A stretch of DNA of 64,000 bases from Lachnospiraceae bacterium (GTDB lineage: Bacteria > Bacillota > Clostridia > Lachnospirales > Lachnospiraceae). Where the stretch lies: contig JAQXTA010000040.1 in the NCBI GenBank assembly GCA_029219245.1, forward strand, positions 33,685 through 97,684, written 5' to 3'. Below the pieces are notes generated by a model. The model was not told the DNA's origin, searched no databases, and saw only the letters and a program-made list of their open reading frames with translations. The translations under genes and the position numbers were made by a program. Positions 24,180-32,144 of the stretch are shown here, one piece after another (within the stretch, counting starts at the first letter, position 1; each line of letters begins with the position of its first letter).

Positions 24180-25652
24180 TTACTGAATCTTATTAAAAAG
24201 CTCTTTGCATGCCGGATAAATTTCCTTAAACTGCTGATAACGTGCTTCGTATTTTTCTACCAATTCTGCTTCCGGTTCTACCGTATCCACTACCTTGACA
24301 ATCTTAGCCGCCGCTTCTTCCACACTCGCATATTCTCCACATGCTACAGCTGCTAACATGGCACCACCCATTGCCGGACCTTCCTCACTTTCAATCACAT
24401 CTACTTTTAAGTTAAGAATATTGGCAATCATTTTTTTCCAAAGAGGACTCTTCGCACCACCACCGCATATTTTCGTTCTTTCAATCTTGATACCAAGTGA
24501 TTTTGCCACTTCAAAAGAATCTCTAAGTGCAAATGCCACGCCTTCTAAAACTGCCTGTGTCATATCGGATCTTGTAGTATCCATGGTCATACCGATAAAG
24601 GTACCTCTGGCATTCGGATTGTTATGAGGAGAGCGCTCACCCATCAGATAAGGCAGGAAATAAACATGGTTTTCACCAAGTTTCTCAATTGCCTTCTGCT
24701 CTGCCGCATAATCTTTTGTACCAATGATTTCATCCATCCACCATTTATTACAGGAAGCTGCGCTTAACATACATCCCATCAGATGATAGTGACCGTCCGC
24801 ATGCGCAAATGCATGCAGTGCATTGTATTTATCTACTCCGAATTTATTGGAAGAAATGAAAATCGTTCCACTGGTTCCGAGAGAAATATTACACATGCCA
24901 TCGCCTACCGTACCGGTTCCGACTGCTGCTGCCGCGTTGTCACCTGCACCCGCCGCCACCTTTACATTTTCCGGAATGCCAAGTTTCTCTGCAATCTCCG
25001 GGAGAACACAGCCTACTGTTTCATAGCTTTCATAAATCTTCGCCAACTGTTCTTCCTTAATACCGCAGATATCGCACATCTCTTTGGACCAGCAACGGTT
25101 CTTCACATCAAAAACTAACATACCCGAAGCATCGGACACATCGGTACAGTGAACCCCTGTCAATTTGTATGCGATGTAATCCTTCGGAAGCATGATTTTC
25201 TTAATTCTCGCAAAATTTTCGGGTTCTTTATTTTTTACCCACAGAATCTTAGGTGCTGTAAATCCGGTAAAGGAAATATTTGCCGTATATTCGGAAAGCT
25301 TTTCTTTCCCAATTACATTGTTCAGATAATCACATTCTTCATAAGTTCTGCCGTCATTCCACAAAATAGCCGGCCGGATTACTTCATCCTTTTCATCCAG
25401 AATAACCAGACCATGCATCTGCCCACCAAAGCTGATTCCTGCCACCTGGCTTCTGTCAGCATCTTTGAGTAATTCCTCAATTCCTGCCATCGTCTGCTCA
25501 TACCAGTCCTCCGGTTTCTGTTCTGACCAGCCCGGATGCGGGAAATACAACGGATATTCTCTGGAAACAATATTCAAAATTTTACCTTCTCCATCCATCA
25601 GAAGCAATTTTACTGCTGATGTTCCTAAATCTACACCTATGTACAGCATCAC
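24180..25652 (-). CDS. xylB: Xylulokinase (FGGY family)
   Basis: A 490-residue ATP-dependent sugar kinase that would phosphorylate D-xylulose or a related ketose. The FGGY N-lobe opens with YIGVDLGTSAVKLLLMDGEG and has GISFGGQMHGLV and the substrate-loop ILWNDGRT typical of xylulokinases. The C-lobe has the ATP-site GAGDNAAAAVGTG and ICGGGAKSPLWKKMIAN. Length is normal for XylB. First gene of a three-gene operon with DUF4867 and a fucose/arabinose-type isomerase; it has a LacI-type operator just after its -10 box. The companion isomerase is not XylA, so the actual substrate may be another pentose. Confidence 0.9.
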   Translation of the reverse strand: MMLYIGVDLGTSAVKLLLMDGEGKILNIVSREYPLYFPHPGWSEQKPEDWYEQTMAGIEELLKDADRSQVAGISFGGQMHGLVILDEKDEVIRPAILWNDGRTYEECDYLNNVIGKEKLSEYTANISFTGFTAPKILWVKNKEPENFARIKKIMLPKDYIAYKLTGVHCTDVSDASGMLVFDVKNRCWSKEMCDICGIKEEQLAKIYESYETVGCVLPEIAEKLGIPENVKVAAGAGDNAAAAVGTGTVGDGMCNISLGTSGTIFISSNKFGVDKYNALHAFAHADGHYHLMGCMLSAASCNKWWMDEIIGTKDYAAEQKAIEKLGENHVYFLPYLMGERSPHNNPNARGTFIGMTMDTTRSDMTQAVLEGVAFALRDSFEVAKSLGIKIERTKICGGGAKSPLWKKMIANILNLKVDVIESEEGPAMGGAMLAAVACGEYASVEEAAAKIVKVVDTVEPEAELVEKYEARYQQFKEIYPACKELFNKIQ

Positions 25653-25673
25653 AAACCTCCCGTTTTTTCTTTG

Positions 25674-25687
25674 CGTGCTCGCGCACG
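25674..25687. promoter_or_regulatory. LacI-type operator of the sugar operon
   Basis: Perfect inverted repeat CGTGC - TCGC - GCACG, 8 bases downstream of the -10 box and just before the xylB ribosome site. GC-rich in an AT-rich spacer. The divergent LacI protein is the probable binder. Confidence 0.6.
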
Positions 25688-25704
25688 TTTATTTTATAAT
25701 AAAC
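25687..25704. promoter_or_regulatory. AT-rich palindrome over the xylB -10 region
   Basis: GTTTATT - TTAT - AATAAAC, perfect 7-bp arms, abutting the GC-rich operator and covering the -10 box. It may be a second regulatory site or chance in AT-rich DNA. Confidence 0.4.
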
Positions 25705-25724
25705 CTTCTTTTCCAGAAAATCAA
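25696..25724 (-). promoter_or_regulatory. Promoter of the xylB operon
   Basis: Minus strand -35 TTGATT (25719-25724), 17-base spacer, -10 TATTAT (25696-25701). Confidence 0.55.
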
Positions 25725-25833
25725 CCATTTGAAAAATTTTTGGAGAAATGTACAAAACACAGCCATTTTCATAACATCTACGCCTTACGTTTTTGGTCAT
25801 AATAACGATATTGTTCACGTTCACATTTTTTAT

Positions 25834-25862
25834 TTGACTTGCCTGTGGCTGTATGGTAACTT
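25834..25862 (+). promoter_or_regulatory. Promoter of the LacI-family gene
   Basis: -35 TTGACT (25834-25839), 17-base spacer, -10 TAACTT (25857-25862). Confidence 0.45.
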
Positions 25863-25870
25863 AAATTCAT

Positions 25871-25885
25871 AAAATGAAACATTTT
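25871..25885. promoter_or_regulatory. Palindrome downstream of the LacI-gene promoter
   Basis: AAAATG-AAA-CATTTT, perfect 6-bp arms in the leader of the regulator gene; candidate autoregulatory site. Confidence 0.4.
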
Positions 25886-25931
25886 GCGATAGGAATTTAT
25901 CAGAAACGTATTATTTACACAAGGAGAAGCT

Positions 25932-26948
25932 ATGGCAACGATTAAAGAAATTGCAGCACTTGCAGGCGTATCACGCGGCACTGTAGACCGTGTTCTGAAT
26001 CACCGCGGTGCAGTGAATCCTCAGACAGCCGAAAAGATACTGGAAATTGCACAAGCTCTAGATTATAAACCCAACAAAGCCGGTATCGTTCTTGCTGCCC
26101 AGAAACGCAGGCTGAAAATTGGTGTTGTGCTGCTTGGTCAGAACAATCCTTTTTATGACGATGTCCTTCGCAGCATCATGGAAAAAGCCACCGAATTAGA
26201 AAGCTACAACTGCACTGTCGTAATCCGCCAAACCGATTACAATCTGGAAGAACAGCTCCTTGCCATTGATGAACTTGTTTCCGAAGGTATCAACGGACTC
26301 GCTCTGTCTCCTTATAATGCCAATGCTATCCGTTGTAAAATTGATGAATTATACGAAAAAGGTATTCCGGTTGTTACATTGAATACTGATATTGAAAATT
26401 CCAAACGAATTGCTTATGTTGGCAGCAATTATTATCTTTCCGGTCAAACTGCCGGTGGTCTAATGCATCTTGTGACCTCCGGACAGGTTTATATCGGCAT
26501 CGTCTCAGGTTCCCAGAATATTCTCTGTCATACCGAACGTATTGCCGGTTTTCACAGCGTAATAGACAACTATGAAAATATGCATATTTCCGCCACTATC
26601 ATGAATCAGGATGATGATTTTGAAAGCTACGAGCTGACTTCCCGACTGTTAAAGGCACATCCCGAAATCAATGCCCTATACTTTGCCGCAGGCGGTGTCT
26701 ACGGTGGTTGTCGCGCTGTAGTTGCCTCCGGCAGACAGTATGATATTAAAATCATTACCTATGACATGGTAGAAACTACACAAAAAATGATAAAACAAGG
26801 ACTGATAGCAGCAACCATCTGCCAACAGCCCTTGTTACAAGGCTCTAAGCCTCTTGATATTCTGTTTGCAAATCTGACTACGGGAGAATCTCCTCAATCA
26901 GAGTACAATTATGTGGATGTTGACATCCGTATCAAAGAGAATCTTTGA
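25932..26948 (+). CDS. LacI-family sugar-responsive repressor
   Basis: A 338-residue regulator. The LacI HTH is at the N-terminus (ATIKEIAALAGVSRGTVDRVLNH..., with the hinge helix near LDYKPNKAGIVLA). A type I periplasmic-binding-protein fold (~60-335) senses the ligand, with KIGVVLLGQNNPFYDDV, LALSPYNANAI and YVGSNYYLSGQTAGG. AAGGAG precedes ATG 25932. Divergent from the xylulokinase operon, whose control region holds a LacI-style palindrome, so the sugar or a phosphorylated intermediate is the probable inducer. Its 3' end overlaps the convergent EAL gene by 17 bases. Confidence 0.9.
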   Translation: MATIKEIAALAGVSRGTVDRVLNHRGAVNPQTAEKILEIAQALDYKPNKAGIVLAAQKRRLKIGVVLLGQNNPFYDDVLRSIMEKATELESYNCTVVIRQTDYNLEEQLLAIDELVSEGINGLALSPYNANAIRCKIDELYEKGIPVVTLNTDIENSKRIAYVGSNYYLSGQTAGGLMHLVTSGQVYIGIVSGSQNILCHTERIAGFHSVIDNYENMHISATIMNQDDDFESYELTSRLLKAHPEINALYFAAGGVYGGCRAVVASGRQYDIKIITYDMVETTQKMIKQGLIAATICQQPLLQGSKPLDILFANLTTGESPQSEYNYVDVDIRIKENL

Positions 26949-28620
26949 GGTATTTTTCCTCAAATTCCTCTGCGGAGCAAGGTTTTCCAAAAAGATAACC
27001 CTGAATCATATCCGGGTTGGCTCTTTTCATTTTTTCCAATTCATGCTCGTATTCAATGCCTTCCATACAAACCGATGAACCGATGCTATGCACCATATCG
27101 ATGATATATCGAATTACGGTATAGTCATATTCGTTTTCAAGTGCCTGTAATACAAAACTCCGGTCAATCTTAACTGTCTTTGCTGAAATATCCTCCAGAT
27201 AACGCATATTGGAATATCCGGTTCCAAAATCATCTATGGCAAGGCTGATGTTTTTCTCTTTCAGCTCCTGAAACAAATCCATAATACGGCTGTCCGTTTC
27301 AATATAACCGCTTTCCGTCAATTCCAGTACCAGACTATTCGGCTCAATTCCAACCTCCTTGATACACCGGTCTACATCGTGCATTAAATCACTCTTCCGA
27401 ATCTGTACATAAGACAAATTGACATTCACATGAAAATCCGGTATCGTTTTTTGCCATTTCTTACAGGTTCTGGCGGCTTCCCAAAGTACATATCTTCCTA
27501 CCGGAATAATCAAACCACTTTCTTCCATAATCGGAATAAAAACAGCCGGAGAAACATTTCCATACTTCTCATCCTTCCAGCGAAGCAATGCCTCCGCCCC
27601 AATGAGCTTATAGGTATTGGCATCCACAATCGGCTGGTAAAATACCTGAAAACCATGAAAATCGTTTGCAATATCCAGCCGGATTGCTTTTCGAATACTT
27701 AAACGCTTCAAATATTCATTATAGGCATTCCGGTCGAACAGAGCCATCTGGTTTCTGCCGTTTCTCTTTGCCTCATTTAATGCGAACTCCGTTAAACGCA
27801 AGATATCTTCACTCTTCTTGCCGACAAATTCCTCTTCCTGTTCCAAAACGCCTGCGGAAACGGTGTAAAATCCTGTATATTCCTTCTTCCGTACCATTTC
27901 GGCGACCTTACGCTTAATGCATTGATAAATGTCCGCTGCCTTGTCCGTTGATTCTGGACAGGCATCCACAATCATAAATTCATCCGCTACCAGACGGTAA
28001 ATGTCCACTCCCGAATGAACGGTCTCGATAATGCAGTCTGCCAGTTCATGTAAAATGTTATCCCCCGCATCCAGTCCGTCTTTCTCATTGATTTCTTTAA
28101 AATTATCAATACCGATGCGCATACAATACTTAATGGCCTGCGGATTTTTGGTAAGAATCCGGTCAATATCCTCGCGGAAACGCACTTCTTTCCTAAGACC
28201 AGTAACATTGTCCGCCTTCGCCTTCTTCCCGATTTCCCTCACTCTTCCTACCAGCAGATAGTGATTATCATCGGAAATCACAACGGTGCCGCGGCATTCA
28301 ATCCATACAACCTGTTTGTCCCGACTGCACCAGCGGTATTCCATATTATGAAGCGTCTGTTTGCCGCTTGCGCACCGCTCTATATCTTTCGACAGTTCAT
28401 CGTAATCATCCGGATGTACAATCTCTTTCAATACAGCACTGCAATTTTCCACATGAACAGACGGAAAGGCAAAACGTCTTACTGCTGACTGTGAAACCAT
28501 CATTATATCATAGCTCAAATCCAAAACATAAAAATAAGAATCCGATGCCTTCTGGATAATCTCAAGAACTTCTATAATTTCTTCCAACGATATTCTTTGC
28601 CTAATTCCCTGTTCTTTCAT
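26932..28620 (-). CDS. PAS-GGDEF(degenerate)-EAL protein
   Basis: A 562-residue soluble protein of cyclic-di-GMP metabolism. A PAS sensor (~20-130) precedes a GGDEF domain whose active-site motif reads VADEF (211-215), which should abolish cyclase activity but may still bind GTP. The EAL domain (~310-555) looks catalytic: EALLRW (Glu 343), NVNLSY, LELTESG, DDFGTGYSN and MEGIEYEHE are all in place. It is therefore predicted to be a phosphodiesterase, possibly GTP-activated. No transmembrane helices. It is convergent with the LacI gene and divergent from carbamate kinase. With the HD-GYP protein it gives this window two c-di-GMP hydrolases and no intact cyclase. Confidence 0.9.
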   Translation of the reverse strand: MKEQGIRQRISLEEIIEVLEIIQKASDSYFYVLDLSYDIMMVSQSAVRRFAFPSVHVENCSAVLKEIVHPDDYDELSKDIERCASGKQTLHNMEYRWCSRDKQVVWIECRGTVVISDDNHYLLVGRVREIGKKAKADNVTGLRKEVRFREDIDRILTKNPQAIKYCMRIGIDNFKEINEKDGLDAGDNILHELADCIIETVHSGVDIYRLVADEFMIVDACPESTDKAADIYQCIKRKVAEMVRKKEYTGFYTVSAGVLEQEEEFVGKKSEDILRLTEFALNEAKRNGRNQMALFDRNAYNEYLKRLSIRKAIRLDIANDFHGFQVFYQPIVDANTYKLIGAEALLRWKDEKYGNVSPAVFIPIMEESGLIIPVGRYVLWEAARTCKKWQKTIPDFHVNVNLSYVQIRKSDLMHDVDRCIKEVGIEPNSLVLELTESGYIETDSRIMDLFQELKEKNISLAIDDFGTGYSNMRYLEDISAKTVKIDRSFVLQALENEYDYTVIRYIIDMVHSIGSSVCMEGIEYEHELEKMKRANPDMIQGYLFGKPCSAEEFEEKYLKDSL

Positions 28621-28654
28621 TGCACATCCTTCTTTACCATTGTAATATACCTTA

Positions 28655-28683
28655 ATTTTACAAATCTACTTGACAGCTGTCAA
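28655..28683 (-). promoter_or_regulatory. Promoter of the EAL gene
   Basis: Minus strand -35 TTGACA (28678-28683), 17-base spacer, -10 TAAAAT (28655-28660). The -35 lies inside the palindrome TTGACAGCTGTCAA. Confidence 0.6.
28670..28683. promoter_or_regulatory. Perfect palindrome TTGACAGCTGTCAA
   Basis: 14-bp perfect palindrome over the -35 box of the EAL gene. The first ten bases recur inside the operator of the PTS-type permease at 19871-19880. Confidence 0.45.
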
Positions 28684-28770
28684 TGGGAATTTTGCGAACT
28701 TTTGCATATGCGATGTAAATTTTACAAAAATTTTTATTCAATTATAACAAAATTATACACAAATTCATTC

Positions 28771-28799
28771 TATACAAAATCTGCCCTTTTTGGTATACT
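28771..28799 (+). promoter_or_regulatory. Promoter of carbamate kinase
   Basis: -10 TATACT (28794-28799) with a weak -35 TATACA (28771-28776), 17-base spacer. Confidence 0.4.
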
Positions 28800-28833
28800 T
28801 TAAGAACAAAGAACAAAAAAGAAGGGAATTATC

Positions 28834-29772
28834 ATGAGTAAAAAGAAAGTTGTTGTATCTCTTGGACACGAAGCATTAGGCTATACAACGCTGGAACAGT
28901 GGGACGCAGTAAAAAAGACTGCCAAAGCACTTGCTGATCTTGTAGAAGCAGATTATCAGTTAACCATTACCCATAGTAACGGTCCCCAGGTCAGCATGAT
29001 TCACAAGGCAATGACCGAACTGCGCCGCGTTTATATCGATTATACACCGGCCCCTATGTGTGTATGTTCTGCTATGAGCCAGGGATATGTCGGATATGAC
29101 ATTCAGAATGCACTTCGTTCAGAGCTTCTTAGCCGAGGGATTTCCAAACCTGTCAGCACTATTCTGACACAGGTAACAGTTGATCCTTACGATGAAGCTT
29201 TTTATGAGCCAACGAAAGTAATCGGAAGATATATGTCCAAAGAAGATGCTGAGATAGAAGTGAAAAAAGGAAATTATGTCAAAGAAGAACCGGGCAAAGG
29301 GTTCCGCCGCGTAGTTGCAGCACCCAAACCGATTGATATCGTAGAAATTGATGCTATACGCACCCTTGCGGATGCCGATCAGGTTGTTATTGCCTGTGGT
29401 GGTGGTGGTATTCCGGTCATTGAACAGAATCATCTCTTAAAAGGTGCTTCCGCTGTTATTGAAAAAGACTCCATTGCCGGAAAGTTAGCCAGCGAGCTGA
29501 ACGTAAATGAACTGATTATTCTGACAAGCGTCCCTTGTGTATATAAAGATTTTGGCAGCAAAAATCAGGCTCCCATCAATCAGATGAATGTTTCCGATGC
29601 GAAAGATTTGGTAGCGAAAGGTGAATTTGAGGCAGGCACCATGCTTCCCAAAATCGAAGCCGCTATTTCCTATCTGGAAAACAATCCAACCGGAAGTGTA
29701 TTGATTACTTCTCTGGATGCTGTTTCTGATGCCATTAAAGGCAAGAACGGAACGATTATCACGATGAATTAG
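28834..29772 (+). CDS. arcC: Carbamate kinase
   Basis: A 312-residue amino-acid-kinase-fold enzyme making ATP from carbamoyl phosphate (or the reverse). Signature blocks are the N-terminal KVVVSLGHEALG, THSNGPQV, the carbamate-kinase-specific TQVTVDPYDEAF and PTKVIGRYM, VIACGGGGIPV and the closing GSVLITSL. The usual N-terminal ALGGNAL is here SLGHEAL. No arginine deiminase, ornithine or agmatine carbamoyltransferase is adjacent, so the carbamoyl phosphate source is unclear; purine or ureide breakdown is possible. GAAGGGA precedes ATG 28834. Monocistronic, ended by a strong terminator. Confidence 0.93.
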   Translation: MSKKKVVVSLGHEALGYTTLEQWDAVKKTAKALADLVEADYQLTITHSNGPQVSMIHKAMTELRRVYIDYTPAPMCVCSAMSQGYVGYDIQNALRSELLSRGISKPVSTILTQVTVDPYDEAFYEPTKVIGRYMSKEDAEIEVKKGNYVKEEPGKGFRRVVAAPKPIDIVEIDAIRTLADADQVVIACGGGGIPVIEQNHLLKGASAVIEKDSIAGKLASELNVNELIILTSVPCVYKDFGSKNQAPINQMNVSDAKDLVAKGEFEAGTMLPKIEAAISYLENNPTGSVLITSLDAVSDAIKGKNGTIITMN

Positions 29773-29798
29773 CAAAAGTATAATATATGACAAAAAAT

Positions 29799-29873
29799 GA
29801 AGCAGGCATATAGGTTATCCTGAGAGGTTTCTTTCACATCCCTTTGTAGGTAACCTATGTACCTGCTTCTTTA
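29799..29873. terminator. Long hairpin terminator
   Basis: GAAGCAGG plus CATATAGGTTA (29799-29817) pairs with TAACCTATGTA plus CCTGCTTC (29851-29869). It lies between convergent arcC and the lspA-like gene. Confidence 0.75.
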
Positions 29874-29892
29874 TCTCTGTTTCAAACTTTCT

Positions 29893-30342
29893 TTATTTCA
29901 AGCTTCCGATTACCATGCACAGGGCTCCTATCATAATACAGAAATCGGATAGATTGAACACGATGCGTCTTATGGCTTTGTTTTTTACCGGAAAGCTCAC
30001 ATAGTCTACAACATATTTCCGCCGCAGTCTGTCATAAGTATTACTGTAAGCACCACCAAGCAGCAGTGAAAGTCCAGTTTTTAAAAGACTGTTTCCTTTC
30101 ATGGTAAAGGTCACCAGAAACAAAACAGTCAGCCCCAGTGTCAAAAGAACAGAAAGAACAGCCACGAATTTACTTTTCTTTTCTCCTGCATTTAAAAAAG
30201 CACCCTTGTTATGATATTTTCTAAGCAGCAGCATACCGCTGCATATTTTTTTCTCCTCGCCTTCCTTTCCGTCCTGCTCTATCCGGTTTTTAATCAACCA
30301 GTCGAGAGAAAAAACAGAAGCAGATAACAGCGCATATTTCAT
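29893..30342 (-). CDS. Signal peptidase II-like protein (divergent LspA)
   Basis: A 149-residue membrane protein resembling the lipoprotein signal peptidase. It has the order of LspA motifs: HNKGAFLNAG (for NxGxAFG), GGAYSNTYDRLRRKYVVDYVSF (for GGxxNxxDR...VVDF; Asp of the dyad in YDR) and FNLSDFCIMIGA (for FNxAD; second Asp). Several normally invariant positions differ. About four hydrophobic segments are seen. GGAGG precedes ATG 30342. It is downstream of the S8 protease gene by 56 bases. It is probably a second, specialised LspA or an LspA-related protease rather than the housekeeping enzyme. Confidence 0.75.
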   Translation of the reverse strand: MKYALLSASVFSLDWLIKNRIEQDGKEGEEKKICSGMLLLRKYHNKGAFLNAGEKKSKFVAVLSVLLTLGLTVLFLVTFTMKGNSLLKTGLSLLLGGAYSNTYDRLRRKYVVDYVSFPVKNKAIRRIVFNLSDFCIMIGALCMVIGSLK

Positions 30343-30398
30343 TTTTCATGTTCCTCCATCTGTAAACATTTTTGTTCTTTCTGACACTTTCCCATTTT

Positions 30399-32084
30399 TC
30401 ATGTCCTTGCCAACGTTTCAAAAGTTCCGCTGACATTGATTTTACCATATCCCCAACGGGTATCCGGATATACAATATTATCTTCTCTTACAGCACCTTT
30501 GATAAAATAACTTTTGATTGTCCGGCTTTCCACCAAAACCGCATTTTGCTCCACAATCGCCCATTCCATAAATTGGGCAACGCAGCCTGCTGCCAACGAG
30601 GCTGCCAGGCTGGAACCGGTTCTTTCTCCTATCGCCGTAGAAACCTGTACGCCCGGTGCCGCAAAATCCGGCTTTATCATATTATTCTTGGCAAATCCTC
30701 TACCCGACTGTGCATACCAGCTTTCCGTAATACCATTATATGCAGAAATCGTAATTACCTCACTTGCATTGGACGGCTCTGTCAATGTCACTTCCGGATC
30801 CGGTGCCAGAAAATGTACCCTTCCTTCCACAAACTCCGTAATCGGAAGCCAAATATGGAAACGACCCGTTCCCTGTATAACTGCCCTTTCCAACGGTGAT
30901 ACAGAAATACTCCAGACACCGGCAGAGGGGTTTTCAAACCGAAAGAAAAAAAGTCCCTCTCCCGATTTTACCTCAACTAACAAAACTGCCACATAAATTC
31001 TAGTTTTATCAAATATAAACGAAAACCAGCGGTCAATTCCATTCTGAAAATCAATAAATGATGTCATTTCACCACCGGGAGACCGTATGGATACCCGATA
31101 TGCATCTGACGTGTCATTCCAGAGTTCCATGCAAAATCCTTTTGTATTTTCCTCTACCCGGATTTCTACCTGATCAGGCACCGTTCCCATATAATGATGT
31201 TCTTTATCGCCTTCGTTTCCGCCACATACCACAACTGCACGGCTTCTTCTGACCGAAACCTTATTCAGATATTCTCCCAACGGAGAACTTCCCGTATGAT
31301 TTCCCAGATTGGTTCCGATTCCCAGGACTATCACTACCGGTCTGACAAAGGCAATTGCCATACGCTCCAGATATTTGACGGCTTCCATAATATCATTTTC
31401 CTGATATGCCACCGCATCTTCCGCAACCAGATAATATTCCCGCAGATATGGTTTCGCTTCTTTCAATTTCACCATCACGATATCGGCCTGCGGAGCTGCT
31501 CCCCGAAAGGTCAATCCCTGATCAAGAATACTTCCTGCTGCCGCAGATGCCATAGCCGTCCCATGCCCGTTTTCATCCGTTACGGGCACGATATCCAACG
31601 GCCTATCCGACCGCAATGCCTGATTAATGTCTTCTCTTCTATATTCTGTTCCGTATAAAAAACCTTCCGGCGGTTCTCCATCCTGTATTGTCTGATCCCA
31701 GATAGAAAGAATTCTGCTATTGCCCTCCTCATCCCGGAAAGCATCTAACTGATAGCGGATACCGGTATCGACAAAGCCAATAATAACTCCTTTTCCCTGT
31801 AAAGACAGGGGTGGTTCCTGAATACGCAGATTTCCCATATCCGTCAGGTTTCCGGCATAAAACGTCTGCATTAGTCCGTATAAATTGGGAATGGAGGAAT
31901 AACCGTAGGTTCCTATCGTCACTCCTGCTCCGGCCTGTCGCTCTACATGAGCAATTCTGTATTCATCATCCAGCCCATAGTAACAATAATCAGGCACTTC
32001 CAGATTTAAGAGTTCACTCTCTATATTATAGTCAAGAATAACATCCGCATATGCATTGGATAAAATACGTTCTTTACAAGTCAT
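30399..32084 (-). CDS. S8 (subtilisin-like) serine peptidase, Csp-like
   Basis: A 561-residue subtilase without an evident signal peptide. The triad is complete: GFVDTGI (Asp 106), NGHGTAMAS (His 174) and TGSSLAASLAAG (Ser 492). A long insertion (~290-430) between His and Ser regions makes a beta-sandwich. This architecture matches clostridial Csp-type proteases, which activate the germination hydrolase SleC, and related cytosolic subtilases. Whether it acts in sporulation is not shown. It lies between the ClpX homologue and the LspA-like gene on one strand with short gaps (60 and 56 bases), suggesting a shared transcript. Confidence 0.9.
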   Translation of the reverse strand: MTCKERILSNAYADVILDYNIESELLNLEVPDYCYYGLDDEYRIAHVERQAGAGVTIGTYGYSSIPNLYGLMQTFYAGNLTDMGNLRIQEPPLSLQGKGVIIGFVDTGIRYQLDAFRDEEGNSRILSIWDQTIQDGEPPEGFLYGTEYRREDINQALRSDRPLDIVPVTDENGHGTAMASAAAGSILDQGLTFRGAAPQADIVMVKLKEAKPYLREYYLVAEDAVAYQENDIMEAVKYLERMAIAFVRPVVIVLGIGTNLGNHTGSSPLGEYLNKVSVRRSRAVVVCGGNEGDKEHHYMGTVPDQVEIRVEENTKGFCMELWNDTSDAYRVSIRSPGGEMTSFIDFQNGIDRWFSFIFDKTRIYVAVLLVEVKSGEGLFFFRFENPSAGVWSISVSPLERAVIQGTGRFHIWLPITEFVEGRVHFLAPDPEVTLTEPSNASEVITISAYNGITESWYAQSGRGFAKNNMIKPDFAAPGVQVSTAIGERTGSSLAASLAAGCVAQFMEWAIVEQNAVLVESRTIKSYFIKGAVREDNIVYPDTRWGYGKINVSGTFETLART

Positions 32085-32144
32085 ATCAAATCTGCCTTTT
32101 TTAAAAACTGTTTATCCTATGATATGCATCTCATTCTATGCCGT

